Assembly: GCA_947385375.1 (NCBI GenBank)
Contig: CANDKR010000012.1
Coordinates: forward strand, 1-41,266
Reading direction: 5' to 3'
From: an uncultured Clostridia bacterium
GTDB taxonomy: Bacteria > Bacillota > Clostridia > TANB77 > CAG-508
Length of the DNA: 41,266 nucleotides
The position numbers and the translations under genes are program-made. The notes under the pieces were generated by a model, which was given only the letters and a program-made list of their open reading frames with translations, ran no database searches and was not told the DNA's origin. Shown here piece by piece: positions 6,723 through 15,314 of the stretch. How positions within the stretch are numbered: position 1 is the first letter of the stretch; each line of letters begins with the position of its first letter.

Positions 6723-9323
6723 ATGGCAAATTTAAAAGAAGAAGTAGATATTTCTAAAATATATGGTGAAAGCGCAAAGCCAGATAAAGGAGCTTTTGTT
6801 CAAAAAAATAATATAAAACTTGAAGGCTTAACTAATAGTGAAGCAGAAGAGAGGATAAAAAAACAAGGCTTTAATGAAATAAAACAGGCAAGACCAAAAA
6901 AGTGGTATAACTATTTTTTAGAAAGTTTAATTACACCTTTTAATTCTATATTAATTGGAATTGTTATTATTTTACTATATACAGATGTGTATTTAGCAGA
7001 AGTGCCAAGTTATGCCAATATAATAGTAATAATAATTTTAGTAACAGCTAGTACGCTTTTAGATTTTTTTGAAGAATATAGATCAAATAAGGCAGCAGAA
7101 AAACTAAAACAAATGGTAGCAACAACAACTTCAGTAATAAGAGCAGGAAAAGAAATTCAAATTCCGATTAGAAATGTAGTTTTAGGCGATATAGTTGTAT
7201 TATCGGCAGGTAGTATGATACCAGCTGACTTAAGAGTAATTGAGTCAAAGGATTTATATGTAGGTCAGTCATCTCTAACAGGTGAGTCAGATAGTGTGAA
7301 AAAAAGCGTTGAGCTTGAAAGCAAAGAAATGGAAAGCATTATTGACTTAGAAAATATTTGCTTTATGGGTACAAATGTTATCTCTGGTTCAGCAAAAGGC
7401 GTAGTCATAAAAACAGGGGATGATACGTATTTTGGGAAAATAGCACATACTTTAACTACTGGCAAAGATAAAACTGCTTTTCAAAAAGGCATAGAAAGCA
7501 TAAGTAGATTATTAATTCGTTTTATGCTTATTTTAATACCAATAGTGTTTATTTTGAATGTAGAAAAACACGATATTATCATAGCATTTACTTTTGCTGT
7601 TGCAATTGCAATATGTATAACACCACTACTTTTGCCAGTAATTCTATCATCTAGTTTATCCAAAGGTGCAGTAAGAATGTCTAAGAAAAAGACTATCGTG
7701 AAAAAGCTTGATTCTATACAGAATTTTGGCGCTATGAATATCTTATGCACTGATAAAACAGGAACCCTAACAGAAGATAAAATAGTACTAGAAAAATACT
7801 TAGACATAGAAGGAAAAGAAGATATAGGCATATTAAAACAGGCTTTTTTGAATTCATATTTTCAGACAGGACTTAAAGGAAATATAGACGAAGCCATTAT
7901 AAAAAGAGCCTTGCAGAATGATTTAAGTTATCTAACAGAAGAGTATAAAAAACTTGACGAGATACCTTTTGACTTTACACGTAGACGTTTGTCAATTGTT
8001 GTAAGTAATGGAGAAGATGCAAAAATAATAACAAAAGGCGCTGTGGAAGAGATTTTAAACATTTCCACAAAAGTAGAAAAAAATGGGGAAATCTCTTCGA
8101 TTACAAAAGAGATAAAAGAAAACATAAGGAAAAAAGTAAAAGCTTTAAATGAAGAAGGCTTAAGAGTGCTTGCTATTTGCAAAAAAACAGATATTACTAA
8201 TATAGAAAATTTTAGCGTACAAGACGAAAAGAATATGACATTAATAGGTTTTGTTGGCTTTTTAGATCCACCAAAGGAGAGCGCAAAAGAATCTATTGAA
8301 AAATTAAATAATGCAGGAATTAGAGTTATAGTACTTACTGGAGATAATTATGAAGTTACAAAATGTATTTGTAGTAAAGTTGGGATAAATTCCAAAACTA
8401 TTATTGAAGGAAGTAAGATTGACAAATTATCTGATTTAGGAGTATTAAGATTATTTAGGAAGACTAATATTTTTGTTAAATTATCACCTATACAAAAAGC
8501 AAGAATTGTAAGAGTTTTAAGAGAAGCAGGAAATATTGTAGGATATATGGGGGACGGAATTAATGATAGTCCATCACTTACAAACTCAGACGTAGGAATA
8601 TCAGTAGATACAGCAGTGGATATTGCAAAAGAATCAGCAGATATTATTTTGCTAGAAAAAGACTTAAATGTTTTGCTAGATGGAGTAACAGAAGGAAGAA
8701 GAACTTTTGCTAATTTAATGAAATATATTAAACTTGCAACTAGCTTTAATTTCGGAGAAGTAGTGTCTGTTATAATTGGTAGTGTATGCTTACCATTTTT
8801 ACCAGAAACGCCAATTCAGTTATTAGTAGAAGGTTTGATATATGATTTTGGACAGCTAACCTTGCCATTTGATAATGTAGACACAGATTATTTAAAAGAG
8901 CCTAAGAAATTTGATATAAAAAGTTTGAAGAACTTTATGCTCTTTATGGGACCTGTAAGCTCAGTTTTTGATATAATCATCTTTGTAGTTTTGTGGTTTT
9001 TCCTAAGTGTAAGAGATGTAGCACATTTTCAAACTATATGGTTTACGTATAGTATAATTTCAAATTTGGTAGGAATGCATATTATAAGGACTGCTAAACA
9101 TCCATTTTTCCAAAGTAATGCTAGTCTCCCAGTTTATATATCTTCAATAGCTCTAATGCTTATAGGAATTATAGTTCCGGGGACAGCCTTAGGCGCAAGT
9201 ATTGGTTTTGTGCCAATTGCTTTTAAATATATTGTAATGATTTTCATGATTACTCTGCTTTATTGTATAGTTGCAAGTTTTGCAAAGAAAATTTATATAA
9301 AAAAATATGGAGAATGGCTATAA
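6723..9323 (+). CDS. mgtA: P-type ATPase, Mg2+ transporter (MgtA/P3B-like)
   Basis: An 866-residue cation-pumping ATPase. Domains in order are a cytoplasmic N-terminus, two membrane segments, an actuator domain with TGES (near 186), two membrane segments with the P-rich ITPLLLPVILSSS motif, the phosphorylation site DKTGT with D344, a nucleotide-binding domain, the hinge motif GDGIND (D611) and six C-terminal membrane segments. The LNSYFQTGLKG segment after DKTGT is characteristic of MgtA/MgtB magnesium importers, so import of Mg2+ is the best reading. The length fits. Ribosome site CGGAGG precedes the ATG. The gene has its own downstream terminator and no obvious partner genes. Confidence 0.88.
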   Translation: MANLKEEVDISKIYGESAKPDKGAFVQKNNIKLEGLTNSEAEERIKKQGFNEIKQARPKKWYNYFLESLITPFNSILIGIVIILLYTDVYLAEVPSYANIIVIIILVTASTLLDFFEEYRSNKAAEKLKQMVATTTSVIRAGKEIQIPIRNVVLGDIVVLSAGSMIPADLRVIESKDLYVGQSSLTGESDSVKKSVELESKEMESIIDLENICFMGTNVISGSAKGVVIKTGDDTYFGKIAHTLTTGKDKTAFQKGIESISRLLIRFMLILIPIVFILNVEKHDIIIAFTFAVAIAICITPLLLPVILSSSLSKGAVRMSKKKTIVKKLDSIQNFGAMNILCTDKTGTLTEDKIVLEKYLDIEGKEDIGILKQAFLNSYFQTGLKGNIDEAIIKRALQNDLSYLTEEYKKLDEIPFDFTRRRLSIVVSNGEDAKIITKGAVEEILNISTKVEKNGEISSITKEIKENIRKKVKALNEEGLRVLAICKKTDITNIENFSVQDEKNMTLIGFVGFLDPPKESAKESIEKLNNAGIRVIVLTGDNYEVTKCICSKVGINSKTIIEGSKIDKLSDLGVLRLFRKTNIFVKLSPIQKARIVRVLREAGNIVGYMGDGINDSPSLTNSDVGISVDTAVDIAKESADIILLEKDLNVLLDGVTEGRRTFANLMKYIKLATSFNFGEVVSVIIGSVCLPFLPETPIQLLVEGLIYDFGQLTLPFDNVDTDYLKEPKKFDIKSLKNFMLFMGPVSSVFDIIIFVVLWFFLSVRDVAHFQTIWFTYSIISNLVGMHIIRTAKHPFFQSNASLPVYISSIALMLIGIIVPGTALGASIGFVPIAFKYIVMIFMITLLYCIVASFAKKIYIKKYGEWL

Positions 9324-9351
9324 AAAGAGAATGCAAAAGTATTCTCTTTTT
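9322..9351 (+). terminator. Rho-independent terminator after the P-type ATPase gene
   Basis: AAAAAGAGAAT and ATTCTCTTTTT form a stem with an 8-nt loop and a T run. It starts at the stop codon. Confidence 0.8.
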
Positions 9352-9361
9352 GTTTTTGATA

Positions 9362-9370
9362 TGATATAAT
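9362..9370 (+). promoter_or_regulatory. Extended -10 promoter of the nucleoside phosphorylase gene
   Basis: TGATATAAT gives a TGn extension with a perfect TATAAT (9365-9370), 28 bp before the ATG. No good -35 box is seen at 17 bp. Confidence 0.5.
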
Positions 9371-9398
9371 AAAACATATTGAAAAAAGAGGTAAAATT

Positions 9399-10151
9399 AT
9401 GAGTTTAATAAATGCTTATGACGAAAGTGAAGAAATTGTTAAAGCCGAAATGTTTACAGAAGGACAAAAAAGGCTTCCTGAAATTGCAATTGTATGTTTT
9501 AAAACAGAGCTTATCGATTTTGTAGAAAATAGCGAAGATTTTGAAGAATATAGTTATGCACTAGTTTGTGGTGATAAAATCAAAATTTATAAAACAGAGA
9601 TAGAGGGAAAAGAAGTAATACTATATAGAACTTTAATGGGCGCACCAGCTACTGTTGGAATGATGGAAGAGCTACACTCAAGAGGAGTACAAAAATTTAT
9701 TATCTTTGGTTCTTGTGGTGAACTTGTAAACAATTTACAAAAGGGCGCATTTATTATTCCAGAAGAGGCATATCGTGATGAAGGTACAAGTTATCATTAT
9801 GTACCAGACAGTGAGTTTATAGAAGTCCCAACAGCGAGCAAACTTGCTAAAATTTTTGAAGAAAATAATATAAAATATGAACTTGCTAAAACTTGGACAA
9901 CAGATGCTTTGTATAAAGAAACAAAAAATAAATTAAAAGATAGAGTAGATAGAGGATGTAAAGTTGTTGATATGGAATGCTCAGCTATTATGGCATTTGC
10001 TAAGAATAGAGGTTTAGAAGCATATCAGTTCTTATACACAGATGATACTTTAGCAGGTGACAATTGGAATTTAAAAACTATGAAAGATGATAGAAGTTTT
10101 ATGTTAAAAGAGTGTTTAAAAATAGCTTTCAAAATTATAGAAAAAATATAA
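9399..10151 (+). CDS. Nucleoside phosphorylase (PNP/UDP family)
   Basis: This 250-residue protein of the purine-nucleoside / uridine phosphorylase family splits nucleosides with phosphate to free base and (deoxy)ribose-1-phosphate in salvage. The phosphate-binding and core motif is seen around GAPATVGMMEEL and FGSCGEL. The sugar-binding signature VVDMECSAIMAFA (M-E pair) lies near residues 189-201, followed by the FLYTDD segment. It resembles the uridine phosphorylase-like branch more than trimeric PNPs, but base preference cannot be fixed by eye. An AAGAGG ribosome site precedes the ATG. It stands as a single-gene unit between the ATPase terminator and the next promoter. Confidence 0.88.
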   Translation: MSLINAYDESEEIVKAEMFTEGQKRLPEIAIVCFKTELIDFVENSEDFEEYSYALVCGDKIKIYKTEIEGKEVILYRTLMGAPATVGMMEELHSRGVQKFIIFGSCGELVNNLQKGAFIIPEEAYRDEGTSYHYVPDSEFIEVPTASKLAKIFEENNIKYELAKTWTTDALYKETKNKLKDRVDRGCKVVDMECSAIMAFAKNRGLEAYQFLYTDDTLAGDNWNLKTMKDDRSFMLKECLKIAFKIIEKI

Positions 10152-10168
10152 AATGGTATGAAAAAATA

Positions 10169-10197
10169 TTGTTATTTTTGGGAATTATATATATAAT
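10169..10197 (+). promoter_or_regulatory. Sigma-A promoter for the membrane-anchored protein pair
   Basis: TTGTTA (10169-10174) and TATAAT (10192-10197) with a 17-bp spacer lie 37 bp before the ATG at 10235. Confidence 0.65.
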
Positions 10198-10234
10198 AAT
10201 AGAAATAAGTGTAGATTAGTTTGGAGGGGAGAAA

Positions 10235-12631
10235 ATGAACTCAGTAGAAGACATAATAATCAATAAACAAGCACCTAAGCAAAATGATAATAAAAAAGTC
10301 ATTATGATATTGATTTTTATAGCAGTCATTCTTCTTGCTGGAGCTTGTGGTGCATATTACTGGTTTACACATTTTTATGAAACTCCAAAAGCAGCTTTTT
10401 TTAGATACTTTTCACAAACTAATATACCTGAAATAACAGATACAAGTGTATATTATAATATACTTGAAAGAATGAATAATGCAAATTATGAAACAACTAC
10501 AGAAGCTGATTTTACTACCACTGAAAAAACAGATTTTACACAAAATGTAGATGTTAGTAACTTTTTGCTTACTATAAAAACTTCGTCAAATAAAGATAAT
10601 GAGGAAGCATATATAGGTGCAAATATTACTTATAGAGATAATCCGTTTTTTGATGTAGAAATTGTGAGCAAAAAAGATAATATAGGTATTGGCTCTAGTG
10701 AAGTTTTAGATAAATATATTGCAACTTCAAAATATAGTTTAGCAGATTCTTTAAATAGAACAACTGGAAATGAATCAGAGATTTCAGCGGATACTGTAAA
10801 TCAAGAAATGAAAGAATTTGCTGATAATAGAATTAATTTAGATGAGGAATATAAAAAGCAAAAGGTAAGTGAGTATTTAGGCAAAATTATGGAGAAAATT
10901 CCAGAAGAAGCTGTTACTTTAACTGAAAATTCTCCGATTACAATAAGTTCAGACGTAATAAATACAAAAGCTTATGCACTTAAGCTAGATGGAAATAGTT
11001 ATAGAGAAATAGCTACTAGCACTTTGACAGATTTAAAAAATGATACAGAGCTTTTAGGTAAATTAGTTACAGGAGAAGCAAGTGGAATTATTGCAGAGCC
11101 AGAACCAGAAGAAGAGGTAAAAACTCCAAAGCCAATTACTATACAAAGAGTAGAAGGAGAGACTGTTGAGCATGAGACAGCACAAGAGATAGAAACAGAA
11201 GAGCCTGAGGCTGAAGAGGAAGCTCCAATACCTGTTAACTTAGATGAGAATGAGGAAGAGCCTGTTGAAGAAGAAAGACCTGAACTTGATATATTAATGC
11301 CACCAGATATGACTTTGTTAGAAAATAGTGAAGTACCATTTTTGGAAAATGAAATTGTAGATGAAGCAGAAGAAGAGGAAGAACCAAAAAATATATTTAC
11401 ACAATTAATAGAAGCATTTTTATTTGAACAAAAATTAGATATGAGTGTAGAAGAACTACAAATAAAATTAGATGAAGAGTTACAAAATCTTGATACTACA
11501 GATGGTTTAGAAATTACGGTTTATGTAAGAGATGTAGATGATCAGCCAAGAGAAACAATAAAAGTTTTATCTAAGTTTTCTAGTAAAAAAACTTTGGATA
11601 TTGAATATCCAGAAAAATCCAAAGCAAAAGTTACTTTCTTAGAAGATGTTACAGTAGAAAACGAAGAAGGCGAAGAAATTACTACAAATAAAGGAAGTTC
11701 AATTGAGATAAAAAGAGCAAGTACAGATGTAGAAACAAGTTTTAATATAGTTTTAAATACTATTGAAGAGCAAAAAGTAGTTGCTAAACTTGAGTTAGAC
11801 CTTACTACAAAAGGCAGTGGAACTTCAAAGACCTACAATAGTGAGTTTATAATAAAAAATTCAGATAGTGAGGGAGACTCTAAGATAAATATTAGAAATA
11901 CTATAGATTTCCATAAGCCAAACCTTGAAAAAGAGATAACAGAAGAAAATGCAATTTTTGTAGATAGACTTACTGATGAAGAAGCTAGTAATTTATATGC
12001 AAATATAATTATAAGACTTATGGGCTTGTATTCAGATAAGATTTTAAATATGAACTTTGTTGATGTTACTGGAAATGAAGAAGGTGGCAGAGAAACAGTA
12101 TCTTTTGGAAAAACAACAGCAGATGCTTTATTACCTGGACAAGTTTTTGATGATCCAGATGCTGTGCAAGAACCTGAAGAAAATACAAATACGACAGAGA
12201 ATAATTCTACTGAAACACCTTCAGTAACTGTGACAGAAGAGCCAAGACCTAATCCACCAGAAACTCAGACTCCACAAGAGCCAGTAGCTCCAACACCACC
12301 ACCTGCTGAAAATAACAACAATACTAATACAAATACTACTACCGATAATAATAATAATAATAACAACACAGCAGGAAATGGAAATTCGAGTGTAAATGTT
12401 GAAACAATTTCGAAAGCAGATGTAAGAAATATGTTAGCAAAGCAAATGGAAGCAATGATAAGCGAAGCACATAGGAACAATAGAGAGTTTAGTATAAAGG
12501 ATTTAAGTAATTTACCAACACAAATAGAGGGAATGAATGTATCTACGATAATAACAGATGAAAAAGCAACTGTTAAGATTGCAGGATACACCTTCTACAT
12601 AGATAAAGATTTAATGCTTACAGAAGAATAA
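10235..12631 (+). CDS. Large membrane-anchored extracytoplasmic protein, unknown function
   Basis: I do not recognise this 798-residue protein. A short cytoplasmic N-terminus is followed by one membrane segment (about 21-45). The outside part starts with an alpha/beta region. A very acidic Glu/Pro-rich linker (about 288-400) follows, then a second folded region (about 400-630), a Pro/Thr/Asn-rich linker with a run of Asn residues (about 650-720), and a short C-terminal helix-strand domain ending at the stop. No sortase motif or catalytic motif is visible. A DUF5050 protein with the same topology follows after 18 bp, so the two are probably co-expressed envelope proteins. Confidence 0.75.
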   Translation: MNSVEDIIINKQAPKQNDNKKVIMILIFIAVILLAGACGAYYWFTHFYETPKAAFFRYFSQTNIPEITDTSVYYNILERMNNANYETTTEADFTTTEKTDFTQNVDVSNFLLTIKTSSNKDNEEAYIGANITYRDNPFFDVEIVSKKDNIGIGSSEVLDKYIATSKYSLADSLNRTTGNESEISADTVNQEMKEFADNRINLDEEYKKQKVSEYLGKIMEKIPEEAVTLTENSPITISSDVINTKAYALKLDGNSYREIATSTLTDLKNDTELLGKLVTGEASGIIAEPEPEEEVKTPKPITIQRVEGETVEHETAQEIETEEPEAEEEAPIPVNLDENEEEPVEEERPELDILMPPDMTLLENSEVPFLENEIVDEAEEEEEPKNIFTQLIEAFLFEQKLDMSVEELQIKLDEELQNLDTTDGLEITVYVRDVDDQPRETIKVLSKFSSKKTLDIEYPEKSKAKVTFLEDVTVENEEGEEITTNKGSSIEIKRASTDVETSFNIVLNTIEEQKVVAKLELDLTTKGSGTSKTYNSEFIIKNSDSEGDSKINIRNTIDFHKPNLEKEITEENAIFVDRLTDEEASNLYANIIIRLMGLYSDKILNMNFVDVTGNEEGGRETVSFGKTTADALLPGQVFDDPDAVQEPEENTNTTENNSTETPSVTVTEEPRPNPPETQTPQEPVAPTPPPAENNNNTNTNTTTDNNNNNNNTAGNGNSSVNVETISKADVRNMLAKQMEAMISEAHRNNREFSIKDLSNLPTQIEGMNVSTIITDEKATVKIAGYTFYIDKDLMLTEE

Positions 12632-12649
12632 TTTGAAAGGATAAGTAAA

Positions 12650-13663
12650 ATGGAAGAAATAAACCTAAACCCAAAACAAAATTCAAATCAAACAGAGAAA
12701 AAACAAATGAATTTAAGTAAAAAGAAAATAATAGCAATAGTAGTAGCAGTAATTTTGGTTATATCAATTATTGTTACAGGTTTTGCATTATTCGGAAAAA
12801 GAAAAATGAATGGAGAACTTGGAAATCTTTCAAATATGGGATTAGCAGCAAGTGGAGATGGAGCAGTTTTCTATAATAAATATGAAGATGGAATTGTTAA
12901 GGTAAAAGGTTTTGATGAATTCCAAATTACAGATGAAACAGCTTATGGTATTAATGTTATAGGTGAAGATGTTTACTATTTATGTGTAAATGACCCAAGT
13001 AATATTGCTATCAAAAAAGTTAAAACAAATGGTAATGAATTAAGAACTATAAAAAATGTAAAAACATCGATTAGTAAAATTTATGTAGCTGATGGATATA
13101 TTTATTATGCTACAAATGATGTGCAAGCTGGAATTGCAAAGCTTAGCGTAGATGGAAGTAAGGAAACAGTTATTACTGCTAGTGAGATAGCTGATTTTGA
13201 AGTAATTGACGGAAAAATATACTTCTCAAATAAAATGGGTGTTATGTACAAAATGAACACAAACGGAAGTGAACTTACTAAAATTGAATTAGATTTTACA
13301 ATAAAAGAGTTCCAAATTAAAGACGAATATATTTATTATTTTGATGAAGCTGAGAAACATTTATGCAAAGTAAAAGATGATGGAACAGATAATAAAGTTG
13401 TTTCAGAATATATAAATTCAGCAACTTTCAATATTACAAAAAACAAAATATATTTCTTTGATAAAGAAAACAAAAAAATTGCAAGTGTAGATATGAATGG
13501 TGGAAATTATAAAGAGATAGTTTCTGTATCAACTAATAACACAAAGATAAATGTTATAGGTGACACAATTTATTATTTAGACGCAAGTACAAACGAGTCT
13601 AAGATATATCAAATGTATAGAGTTAAGACAAATGGCGGAAAAGCAAAAAGTATAGAATATTAA
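12650..13663 (+). CDS. DUF5050 beta-propeller protein, membrane anchored
   Basis: This 337-residue protein has a Lys-rich cytoplasmic tail and one membrane segment (about 27-48). The rest of the chain is built of repeats in the style of YIYYFDE, KIYFSNK and TIYYLDA, each about 40 residues and often followed by KVKTNGxE-like turns. This is the DUF5050 pattern (low-density-lipoprotein-receptor YWTD-like beta-propeller) common in Clostridia. It probably serves as an external binding or scaffolding platform. The ligand is unknown. It follows the 798-residue gene by 18 bp with a GAAAGGA ribosome site. Confidence 0.82.
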   Translation: MEEINLNPKQNSNQTEKKQMNLSKKKIIAIVVAVILVISIIVTGFALFGKRKMNGELGNLSNMGLAASGDGAVFYNKYEDGIVKVKGFDEFQITDETAYGINVIGEDVYYLCVNDPSNIAIKKVKTNGNELRTIKNVKTSISKIYVADGYIYYATNDVQAGIAKLSVDGSKETVITASEIADFEVIDGKIYFSNKMGVMYKMNTNGSELTKIELDFTIKEFQIKDEYIYYFDEAEKHLCKVKDDGTDNKVVSEYINSATFNITKNKIYFFDKENKKIASVDMNGGNYKEIVSVSTNNTKINVIGDTIYYLDASTNESKIYQMYRVKTNGGKAKSIEY

Positions 13664-13673
13664 TAAAAAAATA

Positions 13674-13702
13674 TTGACTTTTAAACTTCAAAAATATATG
13701 AT
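13674..13702 (+). promoter_or_regulatory. Sigma-A promoter of the three-gene unknown cluster
   Basis: TTGACT (13674-13679) and TATGAT (13697-13702) with a 17-bp spacer lie 37 bp before the first small gene. Confidence 0.6.
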
Positions 13703-13739
13703 TAATAAAAAGAAAATACAAAGGATAAGGAGATAAACT

Positions 13740-13883
13740 ATGAAGCTTGGAACAGTTGTATATGAAGGAAAAATATATAATTTGGACTATATGTCAAGTG
13801 AAGAGGTTCAGGTACTCCTAAAAAAAATAGAAGACGAAAAAAAGAAGAATTTTGAACAAGGTAAAAAGATTACGAAAAAATAA
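13740..13883 (+). CDS. Small 47-residue protein, unknown
   Basis: An ATG with AAGGAG 7 bp upstream opens a 47-residue frame. The predicted protein has a short beta-like start (KLGTVVYEGKIYNLDY) and a charged helical second half rich in Lys and Glu. I do not recognise it. The good promoter and ribosome site, and the two genes that follow closely in the same direction, support it as real. It is probably the first member of the cluster 13740-14966. Confidence 0.6.
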   Translation: MKLGTVVYEGKIYNLDYMSSEEVQVLLKKIEDEKKKNFEQGKKITKK

Positions 13884-13908
13884 AACATAGGTAAGGGGGC
13901 GATAACCT

Positions 13909-14794
13909 ATGGAGAAGGTTGAAAATGACGCTTATGTAGCTATGGTACTAAAAGGCGTTTATGAAAGAACAAGTGAAGGTATAGATTTAGATGCAATGGT
14001 AAATCGTGCATTAACAGAGAAAATTACATCAGAAACAATTAATCAAAAAGTAAATTCTCAAATGAATGCGATTACAATTGGCATAAAAAATATAAATCCT
14101 AGATTTGATGAGAAATCTAAAAACTACGATATTACGAAAGCAGCGATTTTAGATACACTTACAAATTATGAGTCTGCATTAGTAGAGCTTAGCGAATTTT
14201 ATGATAGAAAAATCGAGCAATTGATTTTAAGAAAAGTTGAGCTTGAATCACATTTACTTCGGATCAATTATTAGAGATGAGTATTTAGTTAAAAAAGAAG
14301 AAACTAAGAAATACCAAAAAGAAAATGATAAAGTAACTAAAAATCTATCAACAGCTTTTAAAGGAATGCTTGAAAAACTATCTAATAAGAAAAAAGAAAA
14401 TGATATTGATGTAGCAGCTATTGCAAAGGCTAGAGATGCTCAGGATATCGGCATAGAGCTTGATGAGCAATTAGAAAAAAGAATAAAGAAAACAAAAGAA
14501 GAAGAACAATTTAATAGAGACAGGATTAGCAAAGTAGAAAAAGAAATTTATTTGATAAATGAAGAAATAAGAAGAATAAACGAAAGAAAAAAGCAAAACA
14601 TTTTGGACGCAATGGAAGTTGGAGGAAAATGGGTTACAACAACTATTAAAAAGCCAAAAACTTTTAGTAAAATTACAAGATTTTTTGCGAGCAGATTTAA
14701 TACACCAAAGTTGATTATCAAAACAATTATTGAGCCATTAAATGCTCGAATTGACGATTTTGTTAATAATGAACTTGCAAATGTAAGGGGGTAG
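13909..14794 (+). CDS. Coiled-coil protein, unknown, read through a CGG +1 shift
   Basis: The zero frame codes 117 residues, reaches CGG at 14260 and stops at TAG soon after (14272). Skipping the C gives GGA and an open frame to TAG at 14792, for a joined product of 294 residues. The second frame's first possible ATG (14237) lies inside the first frame and has no convincing ribosome site, which favours one protein over two. The product starts with a helical domain (about 1-100), continues in a long Lys/Glu coiled coil (about 100-230) and ends in a basic, weakly hydrophobic region. I do not recognise the family. The GTAAGGGGG ribosome site is nearly the same as that of the next gene. Confidence 0.7.
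14260..14263 (+). other. CGG recoding site in the coiled-coil gene
   Basis: Context CTT-CGG-ATC-AAT-TAT-TAG in frame zero, or CTT-(C)-GGA-TCA-ATT-ATT after skipping one base. Confidence 0.6.
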
Positions 14795-14800
14795 ACAGCT

Positions 14801-14966
14801 ATGAGCTTCCAAGATGACGTTAGAAATATGAGAGAGTCAGTCCTAAAAGACCCAAAATACAAAGGTCCGATAGATTTGCTAACACAGAGGGTACAAAATT
14901 ATCAAGTAGAAAAACAAATGCAGCAAATTCGGTAACAAGACTGTAGAAGATAGAGATGAAAGATAA
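14801..14966 (+). CDS. Small helical protein, unknown, with a CGG followed directly by TAA
   Basis: An ATG with a GTAAGGGGG ribosome site, 6 bp after the preceding stop, opens 43 codons, then CGG at 14930 and TAA at 14933. If the CGG is passed as in the other genes, GGT and ten further codons follow, giving a 54-residue product ending at TAA 14964-14966. The chain is charged and helical. I do not recognise it, so conservation cannot tell which end is right. The extension is predicted from the pattern only. Confidence 0.55.
14930..14933 (+). other. CGG recoding site before an immediate stop
   Basis: Context ATT-CGG-TAA in frame zero, or ATT-(C)-GGT-AAC-AAG after skipping one base. It is the weakest of the five sites because the family is unknown and the extension is short. 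Confidence 0.45.
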
Positions 14967-14981
14967 ATTTATTTTAAACTA

Positions 14982-15010
14982 TTGAATTTATTTAAAAAAT
15001 GTGATATATT
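14982..15010 (+). promoter_or_regulatory. Sigma-A promoter of the pheS T-box transcript
   Basis: TTGAAT (14982-14987) and TATATT (15005-15010) with a 17-bp spacer. TGA directly before the -10 gives an extended element. Confidence 0.65.
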
Positions 15011-15016
15011 ATATGC

Positions 15017-15274
15017 ATTATAAATGATATGAGCCGTTTGTAGAAAGCAAAGTAAGAAAAAATAAAATGTATTTAGAGAGAATGGGTGCCTACGCTGAAA
15101 GCCTGTTTATATATGTTTTTCTGAAATTTCACTTTTGAGGTTTTATGCTGAAAATTATAGTAGGTATAAACGTTAGTTACGTTATAACTTTAGAGATTAT
15201 TTTGTTTAATATATAAAATAATAAAATTAGGTGGTACCACGAGCACTTCGTCCTATGGGACGAGGTGCTTTTTG
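15017..15274 (+). promoter_or_regulatory. T-box riboswitch (tRNA-Phe) upstream of pheS
   Basis: The leader carries the T-box landmarks: an AGAGAGAATGGGTGCC start of stem I, a CTGAAAGCC motif, and the T-box sequence AGGTGGTACCAC at 15229-15240 directly before a terminator. A TTC triplet in the GAAATTTCACTTT segment is a fitting phenylalanine specifier. Uncharged tRNA-Phe would pair with the specifier and T-box bulge, favour the antiterminator and switch on pheST. It fills most of the gene-free stretch 14967-15314. Confidence 0.9.
15242..15273 (+). terminator. T-box attenuator terminator before pheS
   Basis: AGCACTTCGTCC and GGACGAGGTGCT pair around a TATG loop, followed by TTTT. Confidence 0.9.
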
Positions 15275-15314
15275 TTTATACTGCAAAATTTCCACCATAG
15301 AAAAGGAGAGAGTT

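Noticed and set aside
7087..7100. A third copy of the structured element core (AAGGCAGCAG) in the P-type ATPase gene
   Set aside because: Only ten bases match, they encode part of the protein, and no flanking stems are present.
12340..12370. AAT/AAC trinucleotide run as a microsatellite or CRISPR-like repeat
   Set aside because: It simply encodes an Asn-rich linker. No spacer-repeat structure exists here or elsewhere in the window.
12265..12591. Minus-strand open frame opposite the Asn/Pro-rich part of the 798-residue gene
   Set aside because: A low-complexity shadow of AAT/AAC-rich codons, without a start signal.
14237..14794. A separate gene starting at the ATG at 14237
   Set aside because: It starts inside the upstream frame, lacks a good ribosome site, and the junction has the CGG-shift form seen in known genes.
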